Part shown: piece by piece, positions 1-8,709 of the stretch
Numbering within the stretch: position 1 is the stretch's first letter
Layout: every line of letters begins with the position of its first letter
Source of the DNA: Hyphomicrobiales bacterium
Lineage (GTDB): Bacteria; Pseudomonadota; Alphaproteobacteria; Rhizobiales; Rhizobiaceae
NCBI GenBank assembly: GCA_900471605.1
Contig: UCEY01000011.1
Coordinates: 1-64,000 of the forward strand
DNA: 64,000 nt
Reading direction: 5' to 3'
The notes under the pieces: generated by a model
What the model saw: the letters and a program-made list of their open reading frames with translations, nothing else
The model's database searches: none
Told to the model about the DNA's origin: nothing
Program-made: the position numbers and the translations under genes

Positions 1-88
1 ACGGCAGGCGACTGCGCGGGCTCAAAAATGTTGGCCGAAGGCCGGAAATCAGTGGATCTACCGAGGGTTTTTGATCGTTGGTGGGTGG

Positions 89-111
89 ATCCTCGGGTCA
101 GGCCCGAGGAT
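89..111. repeat. REP-like palindrome, copy 1
   Basis: A 9-bp perfect stem (ATCCTCGGG / CCCGAGGAT) encloses a 5-nt loop and is followed by GACGAGC on the right. The same unit occurs in inverted orientation at 220-242, and two variants occur at 29263-29331. Such CCTCGGG palindromes are common extragenic repeats in Rhizobiales genomes. Confidence 0.8.
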
Positions 112-219
112 GACGAGCGTGTTGGGAGGACTGGCGAAAACAGCGGCCGCCCCACTTGTGAAAACCTTTTTGAGGATCCGATTGCTCTGGGACAACCGGG
201 GCACACCCTCTCCTTCGTC

Positions 220-242
220 ATCCTCGGGCTTGACCCGAGGAT
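220..242. repeat. REP-like palindrome, copy 2 (inverted)
   Basis: This has the same 9-bp stem as copy 1 with loop CTTGA, preceded by TTCGTC, so the unit is inverted relative to copy 1. The pair lies just past the pbpC stop codon and could terminate or stabilise that transcript. Confidence 0.8.
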
Positions 243-283
243 CCAATCCGGCGGATCGTTCCACCGGCTTTATCGAGCGGTCT

Positions 284-2365
284 TCACTCCACGAAAACCC
301 TGACACTCGCGGCCCGGCCCGCGGCATCGATCACCGTCAGCGTCGAATATCCAGCCCCGTCCGGCGTCCATTCATTGGTGCGCCGGCGGGAGAGTTCGTT
401 GAGCGGCTTGCCGTTGGCGAGCCAGCGGAAGGGTGCGCGCCCCCCCTGCAGCTTCAGGACCAGCGGCGAGATATCGCCCGATTGCGCCCCGAGATCGACC
501 CGCGCGCCTTCCGGCGGATAGACGATCTGCGGCGCCGGTTCGCGCGTCGAGGCGGAAATCAGCCCGTTCGCCGTCATCGAGAAACGCCGCTGGCTGATCG
601 GCAGCTCGGCCTGTGCGATACGCACCGCGCCCGACGGCGCCGACGGCAGCGGCGTGATCGGCACGCCGGATTTCGCAAAAGCCTCGAACAGGATCGGCGC
701 AGCCGTCTGGTAGCCAGCGATCCCCGGCACCGCCCCATTGTCCGGCCGCCCGACCCAGACGCCCAGCACATGACGCCCGTCGAACCCGACCGACCAGGCG
801 TCGCGATAACCGTAGCTCGTGCCGGTCTTGTAGGCGATGCCGAGCCGGCGGCTGCCCTGCGGCGGCAGGACGTCCGAGAGAATGTCGGCGACGTTCCACA
901 CCGCCTGCGGCTCGAGCAGCGGCTCGCCGTCGATCAAGCCCGGCTTATCCTCGATGCCGTTGCCGATCCGCAGCGGATTGCCGCGATTGGCAAGCGCCGC
1001 ATAAGCCTGCACCAGATCCTTGAGCGTGATGCCGACGCCGCCAAGCCCGATCGCCAGGCCCGGCGCCTCGTTGGCCGGCAGCACAGGCCGCACGTACGCG
1101 CGCCGGAAGCGGATCATCAACCGCGACGGCCCGACGGCATCCAGCAGCCGTATCGCCGGCACGTTGAGCGACAATTGCAGCGCCTGCCGGACGCTGACAT
1201 CGCCCTGATAGGTCATGTCGAAATTTTTCGGGCGGTATCCGAAGAAATCCGCCGGCCGGTCCTCGATGATCGTCTCCTGGGAAACCAGCCCCTGCTCGAA
1301 GGCCAGCCCATAGATGAACGGCTTCAGCGTGGAGCCCGGCGAGCGGTTGACGCGCGTCATGTCCACCCAGCCGGAGCGCTCGGCATCGAAATAGTCGGCG
1401 GAACCGACCTCGCCGACGATCGCCCCGGTGGTGATGTCCGCCATCACCATGGCGACGGAAACTTTTGGAGCGAGCTTGACCGAAGCTTCTCTCGCGACCT
1501 GCTCCAGCCCCTGCTGGATGCCGCGTTTCAGGGTCGTCCTGTGCTGCTCGACCTTCGGCTGTTTGCGGATCGCCGCTTCGGCAAGATGCGCCGCATAGGC
1601 CGGCAATTGCAGCCGGCGCCTCGGGATGCCATCGCCCGCCGCCCGTTCCGCTTCGCCATCGCCGGTGATTGCGGCGACCGCCGGGCGCATCAGCACCCGC
1701 TCGCGGGCCGCCTTTGCGATCTCGAAATGCCGGTCCGGCCGCCGGCCTTCCGGCGATTGCGGCAGGGCGACGAGAAGGGCGGCTTCCGCCACCGTCAGCC
1801 GCCGCGGCTCCTTGCCGAAATAGGCAAGGCTCGCGGCCCGCACCCCCTCCAGATTGCCGCCATAGGGCGCGTGGGTGAGGTAGAGTTCGAGGATTTCCGC
1901 CTTCGACAGCCGCCGCTCGATCTGGACGGCACGGACGAGCTGGCGCAGTTTTGCCGCGACCGAACGGCTTTCGCGCGGTTCGATCAGCCGCGCCACCTGC
2001 ATCGACAGCGTCGACGCACCCGAAACGACATGCCCGTTGGTGGCGAGCTGCAGCACGGCGCGGCCAAGCGCCCATGGATCGACGCCGGCATGCTCGTAGA
2101 ACCGCTGGTCCTCATAGGCGACCAGCATTTTCAGAAAACGCGGATCGACATTTTCGATCGTCGTGCGAAGCCGCCAGCGGCCCTGCGGCGTCGCGAACGC
2201 CCGCAGCAGTTCGCCATCCGCATCCAGCACCTCGGCGGAAACCACCCGCGCCCTTTCGAGCGGCGGCGGATAGGCCTTGTCGGCCGCATCGAGGCCGACG
2301 ATCAGCCCCGCCGCGAGGACGAGGCCGACAGCAAGACCGATCGAAAGTTTCCACCTGAGCTTCAT
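284..2365 (-). CDS. pbpC: Penicillin-binding protein 1C (bifunctional transglycosylase/transpeptidase)
   Basis: This is a bifunctional peptidoglycan synthase of 693 aa, anchored in the inner membrane with its catalytic part in the periplasm. A single N-terminal membrane segment spans about residues 7-27. A GT51 glycosyltransferase domain follows, with the YEDQRFYEHAGVD motif (catalytic Glu about 85) and STLSMQVAR. The transpeptidase domain has the STLK tetrad (Ser 345), SLN (399-401) and KTGT (513-516). A C-terminal BiPBP_C-type beta domain is present from about residue 600. All catalytic residues are present, so it should be active. It lies 18 bp downstream of the alpha-2-macroglobulin gene, the same pairing as yfhM-pbpC in E. 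coli, where the two are thought to cooperate in envelope defence and repair. Confidence 0.95.
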   Translation of the reverse strand: MKLRWKLSIGLAVGLVLAAGLIVGLDAADKAYPPPLERARVVSAEVLDADGELLRAFATPQGRWRLRTTIENVDPRFLKMLVAYEDQRFYEHAGVDPWALGRAVLQLATNGHVVSGASTLSMQVARLIEPRESRSVAAKLRQLVRAVQIERRLSKAEILELYLTHAPYGGNLEGVRAASLAYFGKEPRRLTVAEAALLVALPQSPEGRRPDRHFEIAKAARERVLMRPAVAAITGDGEAERAAGDGIPRRRLQLPAYAAHLAEAAIRKQPKVEQHRTTLKRGIQQGLEQVAREASVKLAPKVSVAMVMADITTGAIVGEVGSADYFDAERSGWVDMTRVNRSPGSTLKPFIYGLAFEQGLVSQETIIEDRPADFFGYRPKNFDMTYQGDVSVRQALQLSLNVPAIRLLDAVGPSRLMIRFRRAYVRPVLPANEAPGLAIGLGGVGITLKDLVQAYAALANRGNPLRIGNGIEDKPGLIDGEPLLEPQAVWNVADILSDVLPPQGSRRLGIAYKTGTSYGYRDAWSVGFDGRHVLGVWVGRPDNGAVPGIAGYQTAAPILFEAFAKSGVPITPLPSAPSGAVRIAQAELPISQRRFSMTANGLISASTREPAPQIVYPPEGARVDLGAQSGDISPLVLKLQGGRAPFRWLANGKPLNELSRRRTNEWTPDGAGYSTLTVIDAAGRAASVRVFVE

Positions 2366-2383
2366 GGGAACGAGCTGCCGCTC

Positions 2384-5300
2384 TTACTGGGCGGCCAGCA
2401 CCTCCATCTTGCCGGTCGCGGTGCGGGCCGAGAACTGCGGACGATACATGTCCTCGACCTGTGCGGCCGGATGATCGTAGACGCCGGGGGTTACGGCGCG
2501 AACGACATAGGCGAGAGTGATCTCGCGGTTGTCGCCGGCGCTGCGGTCGAAGGCCGCGACGAACCGGTCGTTCCGGAACTCTGTGTGCGCGGCCTGCACG
2601 TCCTCGATCCAATCGAAGTTCGCAAGGCTGGCGCTGCTGACGATACTCGGGTTGTCGATCTCGAACCCGGCCGGCAGAAGGTCGGTGACGACGATGCGCG
2701 ACGGCCAGCTGTTGCTCTCGGTGATGCTGATCACCGCGACATAACGCTGGTTCTGCTGCGCCTCGCTGACATTCGCCTCCTCGCCATCCATCGAATAGTA
2801 GGTGCGGGTGATCTGGAACCCATCGCCGGCGGCCGGCAGCGGCTGGGCCGGTGCCGCAACCGTGGTGATCGAGGCGGACAGCGGATCGGCGCTCACGTTC
2901 TTGACGGTCAGCGGATGGCCGATCAGCGCATCGCCGCTCATCTGCGACATCAGCGTGCCGCGATGGTCGGCGCCGTTGACCTGCAGGCGCAGGCCGTCGT
3001 CGCCGTTCTGCAGCGCGCGGGCGGCCAGCAGCATCCAGGTCTGTTCCTGGGTGCTGGTATATTTCTTCTGGCCCCATTCCTTGGCGACGATGGTGGCGAG
3101 CGCCGGGACGATCGGCGGCACCGGCCGGCTTTCGGCGGCGAGCGTCAGGACCGCGGCGCCGTCACGCAGGGACGAGCCGTAATCCGAACGCGACAGGCTG
3201 ACCCGGTGGATCTGCGCGTCCTGCGACATCTGCAGCGAGGCGGCAAAGATATTCTTCGACCGCTGCGCGTCCCCATAAAGTGCCAGCGCCGCGGCGATAT
3301 GCGCCTTGGCGAGCGGCGTCGGGAAATCGTTCAGCATCGTATCCGCGTAGTACCGCAGGTCGCTGATCGCGGCCTTGCGGTTGCGGGCGAGCACATAGAG
3401 CGCATAGGCGATCTCGTTGCCCTGGTCCTTGACGTTGTTGGTGAAGCCGAGCGAATTCTGCAGGCTGTCGAGCGCCTGGACAAGCGCCTGTTCCGGCACG
3501 TCGTAACCCTGTTCGCGGGCACGACTGAGGAAGTCCGACACGTAGGAATCGAGCCACAGATCGCCGCCGCCCGGACCCCAGAGGCCGAAGCTGCCGGCCG
3601 AGGACTGGTAGGACAGCACGCGATAGATCGCATCCTGGACCCGCTTCCTGACCTCCGTATCGTCGGCAAGGCCGTTCTGCACCGCCATCTGGCTGAGATA
3701 GAGAAGCGGCAGGGCGCGGCTGGTCGTCTGTTCGGCGCAGCCATAAGGATACCGGCTGAGGCTCATCAGCAGCGCGGGGATATCGAAGGCCGTGGAGCGG
3801 CTGACATTCACGCTGATCGAGGCGCCGGGCAGGATGCTGTCGGCGAGCAGGTTGGAATCGACCGTCACGCTGGCGCCCGGCTTCAGCTCGACCAGCCGCT
3901 GCTGGGTGATCGGCATCGCGGCCGGCCGCACCGGAATATCCAGCACCTGGTCCAGCGACATGCCGGACGCGTTCGAAAGCCGGATCGAAATCGACCCGTC
4001 ACCCGGCTCGACGCCGCGAAGCGCAAGCGTGACATCGGACTTGCCACCGGCTGCCAGCGTGATCTTGCCCGTCCCCTTCTGATCGACCGCAACCGGCTTG
4101 TTGGTGGTAATGGCGAGCTGGTAATCGCCGGCCGGGGCATCGGTATTAGCGATGTCGAGCCTGAGATTGGTCTGGTCGCCAGGCGCCAGGAAGCGCGGCA
4201 GGCTGGCGGTGATCACGACCGGATCGCGGATCACCACGTCCTTGACGCCATGCCCGACGCCGGTCTTCGACCAGGCGACAGCCATGACCCGCGCCGTGCC
4301 GTTGAACTGCGGAATGTCGAAGGAGACATTCGCCTTGCCCTGCGCATCGAGCTTCACCGGACCCGAGAAGAAGGCGATCAGCTTTTCCTTCGGCGGACTG
4401 CTCTGCAGCGCCGTGCTGCCGCCGTCGCCGCCGGTGCGCAGACGCCCGGTGGCGCCGAGCGAACCGTCGATCAGGCGGCCGTAGATGTCGCGGATTTCGA
4501 GTCCAAGGCGGCGCTGGCCGAAATACCAGTCGTCCGGCGCCGGAGGCTGGTAACGGGTCAGGTTGAGGATGCCGACATCCACCGCGGCAACGGTGACATA
4601 GGCGTCCTGGTTGGCGCCCGCTCCGGCCACCTGCAGCGAGATGTTCAGCGGCTGGCGCGGCAGCGTCTTTTCCGGCGCCGTGATCGACACCTGCAGATCG
4701 CGGCTTTCCGGATCGACCTTGAGCCAGGTGACGCCAATGGCGCGCATCGGCATGCGGCTTTCCTGCGCCTGGCCGGGACGATAGAGCGTCGCGGTGACGT
4801 AGGAACCGGCGCCCCAGGCCGCGGTGACCGGGATCTCCACCTCGCCACCGGTGGCACCGATGCTTGCTGTCTTGACCGCAATCAGGCTCTCGGAACCGGA
4901 GGTGACCATCAGCTCGCCGGCATAACGCGATGACACCTTGAGCTTGGCCGTCTCGCCGACCTTGTAGCTCTGCTTGTCGAGCGCGATTTCCAGCGCATCC
5001 GGGGTTTCGGTCGAGGTCGCGGTCACGAACCAGCCGGCATCGAATTCGACGCTGGACGTCGGCCCACCGATATCCGCGGTCTCGACCTCGAGCCGGTAGC
5101 GGCCCCACTTGACCGGGACGGAAACCTTACCGCCGTCGGCGGTGACATTCACCGTGCCGTTGGCCGCCTGGCTGGTGCGGGTTACCGGCTCGAACCGCCA
5201 GGACGAACCCTCGCGATACCACTGGTAATCGCGGTCGATCTTGATCAGCTTCCAGGGCAGGTTCTGGATAGCCTGCTTCTTGCCGGCCTCGTCCACCATG

Positions 5301-7831
5301 ATCACGGTGAAATTGCCGACCGAGTTCTCGCCGAGATCGCCGGAAAACTCCGGCTTGATGCCGATCCGCGCACCCTCCGCCTTGACCGGCAGACTGATCG
5401 AACGCTCGATGGCGCGACCGCCCGCCTCCTGCATGCGCACGACGATATCGGCATTCACCAGCTGCGTCGTCGAAGGCGCTTCGGCAACGGTCGCCTCGAA
5501 GGTCGCCTTGCCATCGTCGTCGAGCGGTTCGAGCCCTTCAAGCGGAATGCGTACCGCTTCGCTCGCCTCTTCGTCGACGAGGCCGAACTGATAGCCCGGG
5601 AAAGCTGGGGTTTCGCGCGTCGTTTTCAGGGCGATTTCGCCCTCGAGATTGAGGCCGGCGGCCGGCGCTCCATAAAGATAACGGCCGTCGATATTGACCG
5701 GCACCGGCTCACCGACCGCGATTTCCTTGGCATCGCTCACCATATCAAATTCGATGCGATCCGGCACGAAGTCATCGACGAGGAAGTTCTTTTCGCCGAT
5801 CGTCGAGCCTTTGGGATCGGTGAAGATCTGCATCGTCCACGTGCCGCGCATCGACGTGGCCAAGAGCGGCAGGTCGAGCGCATAGCCGCCGAGCGAGCCG
5901 TTGCTGACCATGCGCCGGTCCTCGACGCCGTCGGGGCGCAGGAAGACGAAAGTGAGAGGCAGGTTCTCGATCGCCGTCCCATCGATATTGCGGGCGAGCG
6001 CCGAGGCGTGCACGGTTTCGCCGGGCCGGTAGATGCCGCGCTCGGTCCAGGGAAGGACGTCGATCGCGCCGGGGGCCGGGCGGCCGGTGACGCCGCGGTC
6101 GGAAAGGTCGAAGCCGGCGCGGGACATGTCGAGGAAGACATAGTCCTGGCCGTTGTTCTGGGCCGCCAGCACGGCCGGCACCATCGCTGCGGTGCCGCGC
6201 ATCAGGCCGGCGGTGAACACCGCCCGGCCATCCGCATCGGTCTTTGCCGTGCCGAGGATTTCGTTGTTCTTGGCGAGAAGCTGCAGATCGACGCCCGCCA
6301 TCGGCTTGGCGCTGCCGAGCGAACGGGCAAACACGTTAAGGCCGTCCGTGCCGGCATAGGTGGTGAGCCCGATATCCGAGACCACGAACCACTGGGTCGC
6401 CTTGGTATCCCATTCCTGGCTCGCCGCGTTGGCGGCAGCCGCCGTCAGCATATAAACGCCGGGCTTGCGGGTGGGCAGGGCTTCATCGACCGGGAAGCTC
6501 GTCACCACGTCCTTGTTCAAGTCCTGGACGATGTCGATCGTGCCCTGCCAGACCAGTTCGCCGCTCTGCTCCTGGATCTGGGTGGCGTTGTAGCCGTCCA
6601 TCTGGGTCAGGAACTGCGAATTGGCGAGCAGCGCCGCGATATTGCGGTCACCGACGCGGTAAAGCTTCAGATTGGCCTTTTCGGTATTGACCGAGACGAT
6701 CGGGATGCCGCGGCGCGCGGTCGACGGCAGCACGAAACTGTCGCCGGTGAAACGCACGGTCGCCGAGCGGTCCTTGACGTAGATGTCGATGTCCACCTGG
6801 GCCGCAAGCGGCTCGTCCACGGAAGACGGCAGGCCGCGGCGCAGCGACAGCTTGTAGCGCTGGCCGTGGGTCAGGCCTTCGACGCAGATCTGGCTGTCCT
6901 TGGCTTCCATCGCCTTCGGCGCCTGGCCGTTGAGCACGACGAAGGGCGCGTAGTCGACGCCGATCTTCACCAGCGGTTCGGAGAACTGCACGCAGACGCG
7001 CGGATTGGCGCTGTCGGCATCGACCGTGTTGCCGGTCATGCGGAAACCCTGGCGCTCCCGCAGGTCGTTATAGGCGGCCTGCACGGTGCGGGCGTTCACC
7101 AGCGCAAGGCTCGCCTTGTAGGCATTGAGCGCCGCGCGATAGTTCTGCTGCTTGGCGAGCGCGGCGCCAAGAACCGCCAGCGCCTCGGCGCGGGTCTGCG
7201 TGGTGCGCGAAAGCTGATAGCCGTTGACGGCGGCAAGCGTGCCTTCGCCATCGGCGGTGCTGTTGTTCTTGGCGGTGCTGGCAGCCCGGGCGAGCTCGAT
7301 CCACAGCGCACCGTCATCCGGGATGATCGAGAGCGCGCCTTTGAAATTGTAGATCGCCGTATCGACATTGCCGGCCAGGACCTGGCCCTGGGCGATGGTC
7401 TTGAGGTTCTCGACGCCGTAACCCTGCTGGTTGTCGCCGAGCGTCAGGCCCTCCTTCTGGTCACGCGCCTGCTGGAGAACCTCTTCCGAGAGGAAGGACA
7501 GTTTCGGCGGAGCGCCGATATCCGGTTCGATTGCCGTTACGACGATCTTGCCGGCTGTGGCGCCCGGGAACGGGTTGAGCTGGCTGTAATCCGACTTGAG
7601 GAAGCACCATTTGGCCTTCTCGTTATAGGTGAAGGCCTTGCAGGCATTGTCGCCGATGCAAGCTGCCTCGCACTGGGGCTGGCTGACATTTTTCACGGTT
7701 CTCAGATCGAAACCGAGATAGTCGCTGTTCGGAGTGCTTTCGATCCGCCGGTCGGCCGCTGTCAGGGGCGAGACGAAAGCGGATGCGGAAACGATGAGAG
7801 CGAGAAAGCCGAAAAACGCGCGCCTAGACAT
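2384..7831 (-). CDS. Bacterial alpha-2-macroglobulin (YfhM-like) with N-terminal PAN/apple domain
   Basis: This is a large periplasmic protease-trap protein of 1815 aa. The start carries a Sec signal (about residues 1-26, ending near TAADR) but no lipobox Cys, unlike the lipoprotein YfhM of E. coli, so it is probably soluble. Residues about 30-85 form a PAN/apple-like module with Cys 54, 58, 64 and 76. Macroglobulin-like beta domains follow, then a thioester site YPYGCAEQTTS with Cys 1365 and Gln 1368, which lets the protein trap attacking proteases covalently. The C-terminal receptor-like domain ends near GKMEVLAAQ. It is the first gene of a two-gene operon with pbpC, so it probably guards the envelope when peptidoglycan is damaged. 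Family assignment is firm; protease trapping is inferred from homologues. Confidence 0.93.
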   Translation of the reverse strand: MSRRAFFGFLALIVSASAFVSPLTAADRRIESTPNSDYLGFDLRTVKNVSQPQCEAACIGDNACKAFTYNEKAKWCFLKSDYSQLNPFPGATAGKIVVTAIEPDIGAPPKLSFLSEEVLQQARDQKEGLTLGDNQQGYGVENLKTIAQGQVLAGNVDTAIYNFKGALSIIPDDGALWIELARAASTAKNNSTADGEGTLAAVNGYQLSRTTQTRAEALAVLGAALAKQQNYRAALNAYKASLALVNARTVQAAYNDLRERQGFRMTGNTVDADSANPRVCVQFSEPLVKIGVDYAPFVVLNGQAPKAMEAKDSQICVEGLTHGQRYKLSLRRGLPSSVDEPLAAQVDIDIYVKDRSATVRFTGDSFVLPSTARRGIPIVSVNTEKANLKLYRVGDRNIAALLANSQFLTQMDGYNATQIQEQSGELVWQGTIDIVQDLNKDVVTSFPVDEALPTRKPGVYMLTAAAANAASQEWDTKATQWFVVSDIGLTTYAGTDGLNVFARSLGSAKPMAGVDLQLLAKNNEILGTAKTDADGRAVFTAGLMRGTAAMVPAVLAAQNNGQDYVFLDMSRAGFDLSDRGVTGRPAPGAIDVLPWTERGIYRPGETVHASALARNIDGTAIENLPLTFVFLRPDGVEDRRMVSNGSLGGYALDLPLLATSMRGTWTMQIFTDPKGSTIGEKNFLVDDFVPDRIEFDMVSDAKEIAVGEPVPVNIDGRYLYGAPAAGLNLEGEIALKTTRETPAFPGYQFGLVDEEASEAVRIPLEGLEPLDDDGKATFEATVAEAPSTTQLVNADIVVRMQEAGGRAIERSISLPVKAEGARIGIKPEFSGDLGENSVGNFTVIMVDEAGKKQAIQNLPWKLIKIDRDYQWYREGSSWRFEPVTRTSQAANGTVNVTADGGKVSVPVKWGRYRLEVETADIGGPTSSVEFDAGWFVTATSTETPDALEIALDKQSYKVGETAKLKVSSRYAGELMVTSGSESLIAVKTASIGATGGEVEIPVTAAWGAGSYVTATLYRPGQAQESRMPMRAIGVTWLKVDPESRDLQVSITAPEKTLPRQPLNISLQVAGAGANQDAYVTVAAVDVGILNLTRYQPPAPDDWYFGQRRLGLEIRDIYGRLIDGSLGATGRLRTGGDGGSTALQSSPPKEKLIAFFSGPVKLDAQGKANVSFDIPQFNGTARVMAVAWSKTGVGHGVKDVVIRDPVVITASLPRFLAPGDQTNLRLDIANTDAPAGDYQLAITTNKPVAVDQKGTGKITLAAGGKSDVTLALRGVEPGDGSISIRLSNASGMSLDQVLDIPVRPAAMPITQQRLVELKPGASVTVDSNLLADSILPGASISVNVSRSTAFDIPALLMSLSRYPYGCAEQTTSRALPLLYLSQMAVQNGLADDTEVRKRVQDAIYRVLSYQSSAGSFGLWGPGGGDLWLDSYVSDFLSRAREQGYDVPEQALVQALDSLQNSLGFTNNVKDQGNEIAYALYVLARNRKAAISDLRYYADTMLNDFPTPLAKAHIAAALALYGDAQRSKNIFAASLQMSQDAQIHRVSLSRSDYGSSLRDGAAVLTLAAESRPVPPIVPALATIVAKEWGQKKYTSTQEQTWMLLAARALQNGDDGLRLQVNGADHRGTLMSQMSGDALIGHPLTVKNVSADPLSASITTVAAPAQPLPAAGDGFQITRTYYSMDGEEANVSEAQQNQRYVAVISITESNSWPSRIVVTDLLPAGFEIDNPSIVSSASLANFDWIEDVQAAHTEFRNDRFVAAFDRSAGDNREITLAYVVRAVTPGVYDHPAAQVEDMYRPQFSARTATGKMEVLAAQ

Positions 7832-7904
7832 GGAAGTCCCCCCGTGGCTGCCGTCGGAAGGTGCCAGTTTTCTAATCTATCCCGCGACTTGTCAACGAGC
7901 CTTG

Positions 7905-7928
7905 CAACCTCTTTTTATGAAGAGATTG
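7905..7928 (-). terminator. Weak hairpin between the SDR gene and the macroglobulin operon
   Basis: On the minus strand CAATCTCTT pairs with AAGAGGTTG (9 bp, one G-U pair) around a 6-nt loop. There is no T-run, so it is at best a weak or Rho-assisted terminator for the long operon ending at 7958. The rest of the 126-bp gap shows nothing clear. Confidence 0.35.
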
Positions 7929-7957
7929 TCACAGGGCGAATGTCGTGCCGGAACGGA

Positions 7958-8707
7958 TCAGGCCATCAATCCGGCGGCGGTAAATCCACCGTCGATGGCA
8001 AGAATCTGGCCGGTCATATAAGAGGATTGCCGCTCGTCGACGAGGAAGGCGATGGCCGTGGCGATCTCTTCCGGCCGGCCGTAGCGCCGCATCGGCACGG
8101 TGCGGCTCCATTCCTCGCGCGTCGCGGCGGTATGGTTTTCCCTGACCATCGGTGTCTCGATCGGCCCGGGGGCAATCGCGTTGACGCGGATCAGGTCGTC
8201 GGCGAGCTCGACGGCCATGATCCTGGTGAGCGTCACCAAAGCGCCCTTCGACGCACCATAGGCGGAGCGGCCGAGATTGCCCTTGATGCCGGAAACCGAG
8301 GCGATGTGGACGATCGAACCGCCGCCGTTTTCCCGCATGATCGGCGCCAGTGCCTGGGACAGCGCAAAAGCGCCGACGACATTGACCTCATACATCCGCC
8401 GAAGCTGGTCGGTCGTGGTATCGGCGAACCGGACGTTCGAACCGATGCCGGCGCTGTTGACCAGTGCCTGCAGCGGGCTGTGGAGCGCCCGGCATCGCTC
8501 GGCAAAATCCGCGATCGCCTTCTCGTCGGTAATATCGAGGACAACGGTGGTCAGAAGACCGGCCCGGTTGCCGAGCCGTTCCATCAGCCGTTCGAGTGCG
8601 GCGGCATCGCGGTCGGCGGCCAGCACATGCCAGCCGGCTTCGATCAGAAGCTCCGTCGTCGAAAGGCCGATACCCGATCCCGCACCCGTGACGACGACGC
8701 TTCGCAT
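7958..8707 (-). CDS. SDR family oxidoreductase
   Basis: This classical short-chain dehydrogenase/reductase has 249 aa. The NAD(P) loop is TGAGSGIG (residues 7-14), NSAG is at 84-87, the catalytic Ser is near 137, and Tyr 150/Lys 154 sit in YGASK. The C-terminal half has the usual PG motif (APGPIETPM). It is the last gene of the TRAP/thiolase/acyl-CoA synthetase operon, only 2 bp after the synthetase. It probably oxidises a hydroxyacyl-CoA or other alcohol made in this pathway, but the substrate cannot be read from the sequence. Confidence 0.85.
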   Translation of the reverse strand: MRSVVVTGAGSGIGLSTTELLIEAGWHVLAADRDAAALERLMERLGNRAGLLTTVVLDITDEKAIADFAERCRALHSPLQALVNSAGIGSNVRFADTTTDQLRRMYEVNVVGAFALSQALAPIMRENGGGSIVHIASVSGIKGNLGRSAYGASKGALVTLTRIMAVELADDLIRVNAIAPGPIETPMVRENHTAATREEWSRTVPMRRYGRPEEIATAIAFLVDERQSSYMTGQILAIDGGFTAAGLMA

Positions 8708-8709
8708 GT

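Larger units (their letters stand above)
1..283. other. Intergenic region downstream of pbpC with two REP-like palindromes
   Basis: No convincing gene is seen in this stretch. It lies beyond the stop codon of the minus-strand pbpC gene and holds two oppositely oriented palindromic units (listed separately). Open frames crossing it on either strand have no recognisable domain and read through the palindromes. Confidence 0.6.

Noticed and set aside
89..242. Short CRISPR-like array
   Set aside because: Only two units, in inverted orientation and without regular spacers; they are REP-type palindromes.
71..4933. A 1620-codon open frame on the plus strand opposite pbpC and the macroglobulin gene
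   Set aside because: It is rich in Arg, His, Asp and Gly, has no recognisable domain and mirrors the codon bias of the genuine minus-strand genes; a typical antisense artefact in GC-rich DNA.
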